A DNA stretch of 64,000 bases, taken from positions 8,493,001 to 8,557,000 of the forward strand of contig NZ_JAPEQG010000001.1 of the NCBI RefSeq assembly GCF_026339735.1, in the 5' to 3' direction. Shown here one piece after another: positions 53,106 to 62,285 of this stretch. The stretch comes from Streptomyces sp. NBC_01669 (GTDB lineage: Bacteria > Actinomycetota > Actinomycetes > Streptomycetales > Streptomycetaceae). Position 1 is the first letter of the stretch. Each line of letters starts with the position of its first letter. Position numbers and translations under genes: made by a program. The notes beneath the pieces are model-generated. The model ran no database searches and was not told where the DNA came from. It saw nothing but the letters and a program-made list of their open reading frames with translations.

Positions 53106-53735
53106 ATGACACAGGGAGACGACGCTCGCATCGGGCTGCGGGAGCGCAAGAAGCGGGAGACCCGCGTCGCGCTGAGCCAGGCCACGATCCGTCTGTGTGT
53201 ACAGCGCGGGTGGGACAACGTGACAGTCGAGGACATCGCCGCCGCGGCGAATGTGTCTGTGCGCACCTTCCGCAACTACTTCTCCGGTAAGGCCGAGGCG
53301 ATCGCAGCCAGTCATCTGGAGCGCATGCTGCGGATCGCCGACGAGCTACGCACACGGCCGGTCGCCGAGCCCTTGTGGGACTCGATCGTTCACGTCGTAC
53401 AGGCCCAGTTCGCACAGGGAGACGAATCAGGCGCAAGGTCGTCCCACGACCAGCGCTGGAGGGACGGGCTCCGGCTCATGCTGGCCGAACCGGCGCTGCA
53501 GGGGGAGGTCGTCAAGGCGAACGCGGCCGCAGAAGAGGAACTGGCCAAGGCGATCGCCGAGCGGACCGGTACCGACGTGGCCCGTGACGTGTACCCGAAA
53601 CTGGTTGCCGCGATGGTCGGCGCGGGCAGTGCCGTGGCCGTGGAGCACTGCCTGCGTACGGATCCGCCCGCCCCGCTCGTCCCGGTGTTGCGCGAGGTCT
53701 TCGACCGGATCGCCACAGGCCTTCATGTTCCCTAG
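53106..53735 (+). CDS. TetR family transcriptional regulator
   Basis: A 209-residue repressor. The HTH (TRVALSQATIRLCVQRGWDNVTVEDIAAAANVSVRTFRNYFSGKAEAI) is a standard TetR DNA-binding domain. The C-terminal helices form the ligand pocket, of the type often called acyl-CoA-like or mycofactocin-associated binding. ATG 53106 is chosen; a GTG nine bases earlier is possible. It precedes the FAD monooxygenase by 84 bp on the same strand and likely represses it; TTGCCATTTCGGTAA just upstream is an imperfect palindrome. Confidence 0.8.
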   Translation: MTQGDDARIGLRERKKRETRVALSQATIRLCVQRGWDNVTVEDIAAAANVSVRTFRNYFSGKAEAIAASHLERMLRIADELRTRPVAEPLWDSIVHVVQAQFAQGDESGARSSHDQRWRDGLRLMLAEPALQGEVVKANAAAEEELAKAIAERTGTDVARDVYPKLVAAMVGAGSAVAVEHCLRTDPPAPLVPVLREVFDRIATGLHVP

Positions 53736-53819
53736 CAAAACCGTGTAACCGATCCTGCCGGGCCGCTGTCGGGCCGATCCGTCCTGCTCTTCTTCGTCCA
53801 CGCAAAAGGGGACACGTTC

Positions 53820-55430
53820 GTGATCAAGGATGTCGTCATCGTCGGAGGCGGCCCGAACGGGCTGATGCTTGCTTGTGAACTGGCCTTGGCCGGGGCACGG
53901 CCAGTCATTTTGGAGAGTCTTCCCGCGCCGAGCACGGAGCCGAAAGCGAACGGGCTGCTCGGCCAGGTTGTGAGAATGATCGACCGCCGGGGCCTGTACG
54001 AGCGCCTGAGCGGTACCCCGGGGCCGCCGCAGCCGAACTCCGCGTACTTCATGTTCGCCGCGATGGGCCTGAACCTGAGCCTGCTGGAGGACAGCCCGGT
54101 CTACGGCCTGCCGGCGCCGCAGCACCGCATCGTGCAGGTCCTGGAGGAGCGAGCCACTGAACTGGGCGTCGAAATCCGGCGGGGACACAAGCTCGTCGGC
54201 CTGTCGCAGGACGACGAGGTCACCCTGGACGTCGCGGACATGGACCGGGCCTACCGGCTGCGGGCCCGTTACGTCGTCGGCGCGGACGGAGCACACAGCA
54301 TCACGCGCAAGCTGTCCGGCATAAATTTTCCCGGCATCACCTACGACCGGCGGACCAACCGGACAGCACACGCCACGGTCCCCACGGAGTGGGTGGAGCC
54401 CGAGACCGGCGCGTTGAGCGTGCCCGGCTACGGGACGATCCTGCCGTTCCTGCCCCACCGCACCGAGCATGGAGGGTTCTCGTACGCGCCGTTCCCCGGC
54501 CACCCGCCGCTGGTCAGCACTACAGAGTGGGACCAGCACCGGACAGAGGCTCCCATGAGCCTTGACGAGCTGCGGGCGAGCATCCGCCGCGTGCTCGGCG
54601 CCGACCTGCCGCTCGGCCCGCCGACCGGCGAGGGGCCCCACGTGCTGCGCAGGCTGAGCGGCGGGAACACCCGAGTGGCCGAACGATTCCGGGACCGCCG
54701 GGTGTTCCTGGTCGGCGATGCCGCCCATGTGTATACCTCAGGGGGCGGGCCCGGGCTCAACCTCGGCCTGCAGGACGCGATCAACCTCGGCTGGAAACTC
54801 GCCGCCGAGATCCGCGGCAGCGCCCCACCCGGACTGCTCGACAGCTACGAGACCGAACGCCGGCAAGCCGCTCACCGGATGGTCATGTACGCCCAGGCGC
54901 AGGCCGCGCTGACCGCGCCGGGCAGTGATGTCACCGCGCTGCGCGAGCTGTTCAACGAACTGCTCGGCCACCGGAACACCGTCCAGCACCTCGCCGACCT
55001 CACCGCCGGCACCGACATCCGTTACGACATGGGCTGCCACCACACGCACCCCCTGGTCGGACGGTTCGCACCGGACATGGAACTGCACACCCCGACCGGG
55101 GCGGTTCGGCTGACGGAACTGACCAGAACCGCGCGGCCATTGCTGCTCGACCTGACCGAAGACGCATCGGTTGCCGGGGCGCTGTCCGAGTGGCACGACC
55201 AGGTGGACATCGTCACCGCACAGCCCCAGCCGACCGCGTCTGCAGCCACCGCCCTGCTGCTTCGTCCCGACTGCTACGTGGCATGGGCATCGGCGTCATC
55301 CCGCCCGGACTCAGCAGACCTGGATGCGCTCCAGGCAGCCATGCAGCGGTGGTTCCGGCCTACGGAAACCCTCACAGCGGGCGAGGAAACGCAGAGGGAC
55401 CTCAACCTCATTGAGCCGTCAATCACATGA
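53820..55430 (+). CDS. FAD-dependent aromatic monooxygenase
   Basis: A 536-residue class A flavin hydroxylase with an N-terminal FAD motif (VVIVGGGPNGLMLACELALAG), the NAD(P)H/FAD DG motif RYVVGADGAHSITRKLSG, and the GD motif VFLVGDAAHVYTSGGGPGLNLGLQDAINLGWKLA. A C-terminal thioredoxin-like domain (about 420-530) completes it. This layout is shared by PgaE, MhpA and Rox-type hydroxylases, which act on polycyclic aromatic compounds or rifamycins; the substrate is not predictable. GTG 53820 follows AAAAGGGG. It is probably under the TetR regulator at 53106. Confidence 0.85.
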   Translation: MIKDVVIVGGGPNGLMLACELALAGARPVILESLPAPSTEPKANGLLGQVVRMIDRRGLYERLSGTPGPPQPNSAYFMFAAMGLNLSLLEDSPVYGLPAPQHRIVQVLEERATELGVEIRRGHKLVGLSQDDEVTLDVADMDRAYRLRARYVVGADGAHSITRKLSGINFPGITYDRRTNRTAHATVPTEWVEPETGALSVPGYGTILPFLPHRTEHGGFSYAPFPGHPPLVSTTEWDQHRTEAPMSLDELRASIRRVLGADLPLGPPTGEGPHVLRRLSGGNTRVAERFRDRRVFLVGDAAHVYTSGGGPGLNLGLQDAINLGWKLAAEIRGSAPPGLLDSYETERRQAAHRMVMYAQAQAALTAPGSDVTALRELFNELLGHRNTVQHLADLTAGTDIRYDMGCHHTHPLVGRFAPDMELHTPTGAVRLTELTRTARPLLLDLTEDASVAGALSEWHDQVDIVTAQPQPTASAATALLLRPDCYVAWASASSRPDSADLDALQAAMQRWFRPTETLTAGEETQRDLNLIEPSIT

Positions 55431-55639
55431 GGAATCTGAGCACCCCTGGGGAACATCACGGATCAACCGACCTGCGGCAGGCCCTGAAGGCTTGAAGTGT
55501 GCTGTGGCCACGCGAACTGAGCGCTGCACTTGGCGACACAGGCCAAGTGCAGTGCGCAGTCACACCCGTTCGCGTGTCGCGGTCAACCCTGGCCATCCGC
55601 TGATCTGTCTCGCTCGACCGCGGAAGAGTATCCCGGCCG

Positions 55640-55870
55640 AGCCGGGGCCACTGGGCGGACGGCGTCCATCTGCGGATACGCCTGGAGGAAGCGAAGCCGC
55701 GGCCCGGGTGCTGAAGGGCGTACGCGCCGACGGCACGAAGGAACTGATCGCGATGACCGACGGACGGCTACCGCGAGTCGTCCGAGGCGTGGGCGGGCCC
55801 GCTGCGGGACTGCGCTCGCCGGGGCATGCGAGCCCCGTTCCTGGCCGTCGGCGACGGCGCGCTCAACGAC
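55640..55870 (+). pseudogene. IS256-family transposase relic
   Basis: WADGVHLRIRLEEAK in one frame, VLKGVRADGTKELIAMTDG in the next and YRESSEAWAGPLRDCARRGM with APFLAVGDGAL in another follow the order of an IS256 (Mutator-type) transposase core. A 4-bp duplication (ACGG) in GACGGACGGCTAC explains one shift. About 75 residues remain, including the second catalytic Asp neighbourhood (VGDGAL). No element ends. The rest of 55431-55939 holds nothing recognisable. Confidence 0.55.
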
Positions 55871-55939
55871 GGGCACCGGATGATCACGGTCCGTACCAAG
55901 GACGCGGTCACCTTGTACGCCCGGTGCGGGATTGAATGC

Positions 55940-56836
55940 TCAGGCGGCCATGGCAGTGAGTTTCGACGGGTTCATCATCCACAGCACTCGGTCGATACCG
56001 TCTGCGGTGACGCTCACCGTGACAACGGCGAACACGCTCCCGTCACGGTACAGACGCACCGCAGCCCGGCCATTGGTCTCGACCGGCTCCACCGAGACAC
56101 CAGACCAGAAGCTCTCGGCGAACGCGTGGATATATTTCGCCACACGGTGAGGGCCCACGACGGGGAACTTCGACGCCCGGACGGCGCCCCCGCCGTCCGA
56201 ATACGAGACGACGTCCTTCGCGAACAGCTCCTCCAGTGCGGTCACATTCCCTGTCTGTGCGGCCGCCACGAACGCGGTCAGGAACCGCTGGTGCTCGGGG
56301 GCCGCGACACTTGCACGTTTCCCCGCGGCCAGATGCTTTCGCGCCCGGCTCACCAGCTGGCGCACGTTCTCATGCGTCTGACCGATGATCTCCGCGATCT
56401 GCTCATACGGGTAGTCGAACGCCTCCCGAAGCACGTACGCCGCCCGTTGCGTGGGAGTGAGTTTCTCCAGCAGCATCAGCACCGCGACCTCCAGAGCCTC
56501 CCCGCGCTCCGCTCCCAGTGCCGGGTCACTGCTGGTGTCGACCGGCTCCGGCAGCCAAGGGCCGACATAGGTCTCACGGCGGACCCTCGCGGATTGCAGG
56601 ACGTTGATCGCGATCCTCGTCGTGGTCGTCGCGAGAAACGCCTGCGCGTTCTGCACCGTGGACCGGTCGTAGGTCTGCCAGCGGATCCAGACCTCCTGGA
56701 GGATGTCTTCTGCGTCGCTGACGCTGCCCAGCATCCGGTAGGCGATCCCGAACATGCGACCGCGGGCACCGCGGAACACCGCCTCTGCTTCCTGAAGGTT
56801 CTCGGCGTCTTCCGCTGGATCGTTCTTCGACGGCAC
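55940..56836 (-). CDS. sigJ: ECF41-type RNA polymerase sigma factor (SigJ-like)
   Basis: A 298-residue sigma factor: region 2 (about 15-85; MFGIAYRMLGSVSDAEDILQEVWIRW), region 4 (about 120-175; LLEKLTPTQRAAYVLREAFDYPYEQIAEIIGQTHENVRQLVSRARKHL) and a C-terminal SnoaL-like extension. The extension has the ECF41 landmarks DGGG (YSDGGGAVRA) and NPxKL (MMNPSKLTAM), which control its own activity in place of an anti-sigma factor. It starts at GTG 56836. The usual ECF41 partner, an SDR-type oxidoreductase, lies upstream at 57206-57937. Confidence 0.88.
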   Translation of the reverse strand: MPSKNDPAEDAENLQEAEAVFRGARGRMFGIAYRMLGSVSDAEDILQEVWIRWQTYDRSTVQNAQAFLATTTTRIAINVLQSARVRRETYVGPWLPEPVDTSSDPALGAERGEALEVAVLMLLEKLTPTQRAAYVLREAFDYPYEQIAEIIGQTHENVRQLVSRARKHLAAGKRASVAAPEHQRFLTAFVAAAQTGNVTALEELFAKDVVSYSDGGGAVRASKFPVVGPHRVAKYIHAFAESFWSGVSVEPVETNGRAAVRLYRDGSVFAVVTVSVTADGIDRVLWMMNPSKLTAMAA

Positions 56837-56851
56837 TCTTCGAAACCCTTG

Positions 56852-57190
56852 CTACTCGACAAGCTTGCCGACGGTAGAGACCTTACGCATGAGCGCCGCG
56901 ATGCCGTCGGGGATCGGCGGGACAGCCTCCCGTTCCACCAGCCCTGGACTGGACCACACCAGGTTGACCTGCAGCGATGGGTCGAGCTCCGGGTGGTCGG
57001 ACCGTTGTGGCAGCCGCGGGCCGCGCGACGCTCGAGTGCGGCCTCGATCGTCGCGCGCGCCGCGAGCACCGCGGACTTCAAGTCGACGTCGTGGGCGATG
57101 TCCTGGAAGCCCGCGATGCCCGGGTGCATATCGGCGTCGGGCTGGACGCGGTGGAGTCGTCGGACGGGAGGTCGACACGGCCGAGCACTG
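56852..57190 (-). pseudogene. frameshifted gene between SDR and sigma factor
   Basis: DADMHPGIAGFQDIAHDVDLKS with AVLAARATIEAALERRAA in one frame, then SDHPELDPSLQVNLVWSSPGLVEREAVPPIPDGI and MRKVSTVGKLVE in another, look like one alpha-helical protein broken by a shift near 57010. It ends directly before the sigma factor start and lies on the same strand. I do not recognise the family. It may be a broken member of the ECF41 operon. Confidence 0.4.
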
Positions 57191-57205
57191 GGGGTCGCGG
57201 CTGGT

Positions 57206-57937
57206 TCAGGAGAGCCAGTCGGTGTAGTGGGTGGGGGCGATGCGGGCGTCGTTCCGGGCGGTGAGGACATCACCGTGGACCGCGGCGAACATGCCGGCGG
57301 TGTCATCGGTGACGACGGAGCGCCCGTCGCCCTTGGCGGTGAGAGTGAGCCGGCCGAGTTCGTCGAGGGGATGGACGTCGGGGCCTGCGATGTGGAGTAC
57401 GCCGTTGAGCGGGGTGCCGGCGGCGACTTCGGCGACGACGCGGGCGACATCCACGGCGGCGATCGGCTGGAGTGGCGTACGCGGCAGGCGGACGGTCTCG
57501 CCTTCGGTGGTCTCGGACATGACCGCGTCGATGAACTCCATGAATTGCGTGGCGCGGACGATGGAGTACGGGAGAGGGCCGGCCTTGAGGATGTCTTCCT
57601 GGAGCACCTTCGCCCGGTAGTAGTCCAGGTCGGGCACCTGATCCACGCCGACGATGGAGAGGATGACGAAGTGCCCGACGCGGCCCTTCTCACTCGCGGC
57701 GAGGAGGTTGTCCATCGACGTCCGGAAGAAGGCAGGCGAGGCGTCGTCGAAGGTTGGTGAATTCGTCAGGTTGATGACGGTGTCGGCGCCCGCCACGGCA
57801 TCATCCAGACCCTGGCCGGTGATGATGTCCACGCCTGTGGACAGGGAATGCGGGACGGCCTGGTGGCCGGCCGTGTTCAGGTTCTTCACGACCAGCGACC
57901 CGATCAGCCCGGTTCCGCCGATGACTGCGAACTTCAT
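57206..57937 (-). CDS. NAD(P)-binding SDR-like oxidoreductase (NmrA/atypical)
   Basis: A 243-residue Rossmann protein with the atypical SDR start KFAVIGGTGLIGSLVVKNL (TGxxGxxG), a later AGADTVINLTNSPTF and ILSIVGVDQVPDLDYYRAKVLQEDILKAGPLPYSIVRATQFMEF, which is the usual NmrA-like pattern with YxxxK (YYRAK). ATG 57937 follows GAGAGGA. It belongs with the ECF41 sigma factor at 55940, as its typical conserved-neighbour oxidoreductase, and may modulate or be the target of that regulon. Confidence 0.85.
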   Translation of the reverse strand: MKFAVIGGTGLIGSLVVKNLNTAGHQAVPHSLSTGVDIITGQGLDDAVAGADTVINLTNSPTFDDASPAFFRTSMDNLLAASEKGRVGHFVILSIVGVDQVPDLDYYRAKVLQEDILKAGPLPYSIVRATQFMEFIDAVMSETTEGETVRLPRTPLQPIAAVDVARVVAEVAAGTPLNGVLHIAGPDVHPLDELGRLTLTAKGDGRSVVTDDTAGMFAAVHGDVLTARNDARIAPTHYTDWLS

Positions 57938-58277
57938 TGCATGGTCCTCTCGTCGATGACGATGTCCGATATATGCCTTGGTGGCGCTAACTTCACCCAG
58001 GCCGCGCGGCCGACGCAACCGCACGGCTTCTCGCCCGCCTTTCTCGTCGAGCAGCGCCCAGCCGTATCGCGCGCCGGGCTCGTTCCGTCGTCGAAGCAGT
58101 TGACTGGCCGGCCCTCTGTGGCGTAGCCGGCGCGCTGGATGCCGGGCCGCGCCGCGATGACGAGACAGGCGCCGCACCGGCCATGCGAGTGCGATGCCTG
58201 TCCGGGGTGCCGTTCATGCGCGCCACCGGCAGTGATCTCGCAGGATCGGCGGGCGGGATGCGCGGCCGCCTGCGCTG
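57938..58277. other. 340 bp without a recognisable gene
   Basis: Promoter side of the SDR gene and downstream side of the NADH dehydrogenase remnant; no gene or repeat noted. Confidence 0.3.
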
Positions 58278-59052
58278 TCAGAGGTTGGAGAAGCGGCCTG
58301 CCTGGGCGAGGATCTGCTCGGGGTCGTCGACCGGCGGGTAGATCCACAGCGTATTGATGTTCCGCTTGAGGGCCTTGGCGTCCTTGCCGGTCATCAGGAC
58401 CGTGCGGTCCCAGCCCTGTGTGACCACGGCGCCGGCCGGACCGAGATCCAGGCAGGTGCTGTAGGGATCGGGGGTGAAGGGCAGCGGATCGGTTCCCAGG
58501 AGGTCGGCGGCCACGTTGTGTCCGGCGAATTTCCCCATCGGCTGGGCGTGCTGGCAGCTCTGCGTCGTGTAGTGCCCTTCCTCCGCGAGGGCGACGGCGG
58601 TGTCGCCGGCGGCGTAGACGTCAGGGACTCCCGTCACTCGCAGATAGGCGTCCACGCTCAGCCGTCCCAGCCGGTCGCGTTCTCCCGGGATCTGTGCCGT
58701 CAGAGAACTGGCGACCATTCCGGCCGTCCACACGACGGTGGCTGTGGGGATCACCTCAGCTGCTCGCCTGCTCGCCTGCTCGCCCGACGGCCCGCACAGT
58801 ACGGGCCCCGGTGTCGATACCGGTCACAGTCGCCGTGACCCGGCGTACGCCGATGGGCCCGAGAACACGGTCCAGAGGCACCCGCTTGCTCTCCGGGTCC
58901 TCTTCGTAGAGACGGGGACGCACGACCACATCGTCACCACCGCTGACCAGAGTCACCCGCACCTCCTCACCTGCCTCACGCGTGGCTCGCACGGCTCCTG
59001 CCGCGCTCCACACGCCGGCGAATCCTCCACCGATGACAAGGATGTCCTTCAT
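58278..59052 (-). pseudogene. NDH-2 type NADH dehydrogenase, internally deleted
   Basis: ATG 59052 (GGAGAA upstream) starts a normal NDH-2 FAD domain (KDILVIGGGFAGVWSAAGAV, then RPRLYEEDPESKRVPLDRVL), which stops making sense at about residue 90. The C-terminal third, TVVWTAGMVASSL with VYAAGDTAVAL (the second FAD motif) and GHNVAADLLG, resumes in another frame at about 58745. The central NADH-binding Rossmann region of roughly 150 residues is missing. The junction contains three tandem copies of CTGCTCGC (58760-58783), so slippage-type deletion is likely. Confidence 0.7.
58760..58783. repeat. 3 x 8-bp tandem repeat at deletion junction
   Basis: CTGCTCGC is repeated three times without interruption, exactly where the central domain of the NDH-2 gene is lost. 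Confidence 0.6.
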
Positions 59053-59249
59053 TCGTTCTCCTGTGCCGTGTTGACGTTTACGCACCATTGACAAGACGGC
59101 CGGGCAGAGTGTGACAGGAAGGAGAGTGTGACGTGCGTCCCCGAGTGGTCGGTCAGAACTGTGGCGGCGCCTTGCAAGGGCCCCAGTAGTGACGGTGCCG
59201 TGCGCGCCCCAGTCCCCGCGCGGGGTGATGTACTGGGCGGTGATCCCTC

Positions 59250-59409
59250 GCCGGAGGATCAGACGCCGGCCGCGTGCGCGTCGTGCTCGCGCGGCATCCG
59301 CATCACGGTTGCCGGGGACGGATGTTGGCCCTCTTCTTGCTGGTGGTGATGACGAGGGCTTGGCGATGTCGCGCAGGCTCATGTCCTGCTCGCGCAGGTG
59401 CAGTGCCAT
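59250..59409 (-). pseudogene. serine resolvase C-terminal fragment
   Basis: ALHLREQDMSLRDIAK starting at 59409 matches the HTH end of DNA invertase/resolvase proteins (LREQGMSLRDIAKRLVITTG...), after which the frame shifts. The catalytic domain is absent; the IS200/IS605 element begins about 20 bp upstream of this piece and may have cut the gene. Confidence 0.45.
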
Positions 59410-59512
59410 CCCTGTTCTTGCGTGGGTATCCCCGGCTTCAGCCGGGGAGGGAAACGCGTCCTAAGCCCGGAGGCGCGAAGCGCCGGAGTTCGCTCCGCCT
59501 CTGTCGTTGCGG

Positions 59513-59941
59513 TCAGATAGGCCGCTTCTGGCCTTCGATGTACTGGCGGATCACGGTCAGCGGTGCACCGCCGCATGATCCTGCGAAGTAGGAGCGGGAC
59601 CAGAACACTGACCCCATGCCGATCCGGTTGATGCGGCCGGTGTACTCGGCCCGCAGGTACCGGGAGCTTACGCCCTTGAGGGAGTTGATCAGTTTAGACA
59701 GGGCGACTTTCGGCGGGTAGTGCACCAACAGGTGCACGTGATCCGCCTCGCCGTTGAACTCGCGTAGCTCTGTCCCGAAGCTGGCGCAGACCTCTCGCAT
59801 GATCTCCTCGCACCGTTTGAGCATGGCGTCATCGAAGATGTCACGCCGGTACTTGGTGACGAACACCAAGTGTGCGTGGAGGGTGTAGGTGACGTGCCGT
59901 CCGGTGCGGATATCGGAATTTGGCTTCCAGCGTGGTGACAT
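59513..59941 (-). CDS. tnpA: IS200/IS605 transposase TnpA (Y1 HUH)
   Basis: A 142-residue single-strand transposase. The HUH motif is DHVHLLVHY (about residues 67-75) and the catalytic Tyr is in TVIRQYIEGQ near the end, with KLINSLKGVSSRYLR between them, the full Y1 pattern. It acts as a dimer on the end hairpins of the element. ATG 59941. It is 51 bp from the divergent tnpB start. Complete and probably active. Confidence 0.88.
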   Translation of the reverse strand: MSPRWKPNSDIRTGRHVTYTLHAHLVFVTKYRRDIFDDAMLKRCEEIMREVCASFGTELREFNGEADHVHLLVHYPPKVALSKLINSLKGVSSRYLRAEYTGRINRIGMGSVFWSRSYFAGSCGGAPLTVIRQYIEGQKRPI

Positions 59942-59992
59942 ACGCCAAGCGTAGTATGATCAAGCGAGCCAACGTGGAAGGGGGTGGGTCGG

Positions 59993-61191
59993 ATGATGCG
60001 AGCGTACAAGTTCCTTATGCGGCCCACCGTGGGCCAGACGATCGCACTGGGCGAGATGCTGCGCGATCACTGCTCCCTCTACAACGGTGCCTTGCAGGAA
60101 CGCCGTGACGCGTACCGGCACGTATCGAAGACGAGCATCAAGTACGGGATGCAGTCCGCGCAGCTCAAGGAGATCCGGGTGCACGACCCGGAGCGTCAGG
60201 GCCGGTGGTCCTTCTCCTCCCAGCAGGCGACGCTTCGCCGTCTCGGCAAGGCATTCGCCGCGTTCTTCCGCCGCGTCAAGGCGGGGAAACGCCGGGCTAC
60301 CCGCGCTTCCGTGGCGTGAACTGGTTCGACACGGTCGACTTCCCCAAGGACGGGGACGGCTGCCGCTGGGACTCCACTCCGCACGACCCGGTCACCCGCG
60401 TCCGCTTCCAAGGTGTCGGGCACGTCAAGGTCAACCAGCACCGGCCGGTGGTCGGCAAGGTCAAGACCGTGTCCCTCAAGCGTGAGGGCAAGCGCTGGTA
60501 CGTGATCCTGACCGCCGAGCAGACCGCGCCTAAGCCGCTTCCCGCGACCGGCTCTGTGGTCGGCATCGACATGGGCATAGCCAACTTCCTTGCCGACTCG
60601 GGCGGCGAGTTCATCGAGAACCCCCGGCACGGGCGGAAGGCCGCCGCGAAGCTCGAAGCGGCACAGCAGGCTGTCGCTCGGTGCAAGCGCCGCAGCAACC
60701 GGCGTAAGAAGGCCGTCCAGAAGGTTGCGGACCTGCACCGAAAGGTCCGCCGTCAGCGCCTCGATCATGCACACAAGACCGCGTGGGGCCTGGTCCGCGA
60801 ACACGACTTCATCGCGCACGAAGACCTTAAGATCCGCAACATGGTCAAGGCCCCCGCACCGAGGCCCGACCCCGACCGGCCGGGCAGCTTCCTGCCCAAC
60901 GGGGCCGCCGCAAAGGCCGGACTCAACCACTCGATCTCGGATGCCGGATGGGGGGTGTTCCTGACGATCCTGCACGCCAAGGCTGAAAGTGCCGGACGAG
61001 ACGTGATCGCTGTGGACCCCCGCAACACCTCCCGGACCTGCCCCGAATGCGGGCACGTCGCAGCGGAGAACCGGCCCACACAGGAGAAGTTCCACTGCGT
61101 CTCGTGCGACCACAGCGCGCACGCGGACACGGTGGGCGCCCTGAACGTTCTACGGGCCGGGCTGGTCCGTCGCGAAGCCGCACCGGCATAG
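59993..61191 (+). pseudogene. tnpB: IS605-type TnpB, one-base frameshift
   Basis: The first 105 or so residues (RAYKFLMRPTVGQTIALGEM) lie in one frame from ATG 59993 (GAAGGGGG upstream); the rest, from ETPGYPRFRGVNWFDTV, continues in the next frame to 61191. The shift is in the run GCGGGGAAA near 60283-60286, where one more G would restore the frame. The nuclease core is intact: RuvC Asp in VGIDMGIANF, Glu in IAHEDLKIRNM, last Asp in HADTVGALNV, and the zinc finger CPECGH...CVSCDH. TnpB is an RNA-guided endonuclease in this family. Confidence 0.85.
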
Positions 61192-61226
61192 CGAGAAGCC
61201 CCCTCGTTCACGAGGGGGAGGAGTCA

Positions 61227-61603
61227 CGGGAAGCATGGACTCGTCTGCGACGCCGGCGCCGCCGCGATCGACGGCCATCACACAGGCGACCACCTATGAA
61301 ACGCTGCCCGGTTCCCGTGCGCCGTACGGTGGGCCAACGGGTCGGTTCAGCCCCGGATCGGTTCTCGTGGTTCTCCGGCTCGTCCCCGAGGAAGGCGTCC
61401 AGGGACCTGGCCCACTGGAGCGCCACCGATGTGCCCCTTTCCCGAGCCGGCATGAGACGGTGCTGTGCCGTCGTACGTGAACCGCGTCCAGGCGAGTGAT
61501 CACGCAGGCCCATGCCGCTGGTCGCCTTGCGTTGGGGTGAGGCCGGGCACAGCCTCGTAACGTCCAGGAAAGATGCCCAACACAGCGCGAGGAGCAATCG
61601 GCC
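61227..61603. other. about 375 bp without a recognisable gene
   Basis: No gene is recognised. The last 30 bp hold the ribosome binding site of the Cys-rich protein. Confidence 0.3.
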
Positions 61604-61837
61604 ATGGCGGTATGTGAAGTCTGTAGCAATGACTACGAGAAGGCATTCGAGGTGCGTGCGGCAGGGGTTGTTCACATCTTCGACAGCTTTGAGTGCGCCG
61701 CCCAACGGCTCGCTCCGTCCTGCGAGAACTGTCAATGTCGGATCCTGGGGCATGGCCTCCAGACAAACGGCCAGTTCTTCTGCTGCGCCCACTGCGCACG
61801 CCAGAAAGGCCACGCACAACTGGTTGACCACGCTTGA
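61604..61837 (+). CDS. Cys-rich small metal-binding protein
   Basis: A 77-residue protein with eight Cys arranged as CEVC, FDSFECAAQ, CENCQC and FFCCAHC, typical of a zinc-binding knuckle pair; an aspartate- and histidine-containing tail follows. The pattern is that of a conserved actinobacterial small protein sometimes annotated as metallothionein-like. Likely binds zinc. ATG 61604 has GAGGAG eleven bases upstream. Confidence 0.65.
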   Translation: MAVCEVCSNDYEKAFEVRAAGVVHIFDSFECAAQRLAPSCENCQCRILGHGLQTNGQFFCCAHCARQKGHAQLVDHA

Positions 61838-62285
61838 GCCAACGCCAGATTCCTGCCTGCAGCAGGTCGCCTCGGTGTTCGGTTGCAGACCGCCGCGCCA
61901 CGAATCGTCATGGGCAGCCGAAGCCGCCCGTGACTTCGTTGAGTTGCAGCGGCGGTGACCGGTGGCCTGCTGTCCGTCGGACGGTCCCGACGGCGCGGGC
62001 TGAACCGTGGCCCATCGTGCCGTTACACCGATCCGCCGGCACGACCGGACGGCACCGCCCCGGGTCGGCCTGCCACCCGTCGAGGTCCTCGCCGGAAGCC
62101 ATCCCACGCTGCGAGCGATGCCGCCGGCCAGATCCATGAAGTTCAGTAGTCGGGCGGCGAACTCCTCGGGGGCGGGTGTCTCTCGCCTGCCCGCAGTGAC
62201 TGCGGTCAGCCGCTCGGACGCTGCGCGGCCCGGAAACCGCGAGCCGCTGGCCGGATACGCCCTTCATCGCCCTCGAGCCCGCGGG
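61838..62285. other. about 450 bp without a recognisable gene
   Basis: A short minus-strand stretch (FMDLAGGIARSVGWL near 62138) looks coding but cannot be named. Nothing else was noticed. Confidence 0.3.

Larger units (their letters stand above)
59428..61226. mobile_element. IS200/IS605-type insertion sequence
   Basis: A 1.8-kb element with divergent tnpA (59513-59941, minus) and tnpB (59993-61191, plus). The left end has a subterminal hairpin CCCCGGC-TTCA-GCCGGGG (59430-59447) and the right end CCCCCTCG-TTCA-CGAGGGGG (61199-61218); both have a TTCA loop and are followed by AGG or GAGG, as expected for ends recognised by TnpA as single-stranded hairpins. Outer borders are approximate. The element lacks inverted terminal repeats, as in this family. 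Confidence 0.8.
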
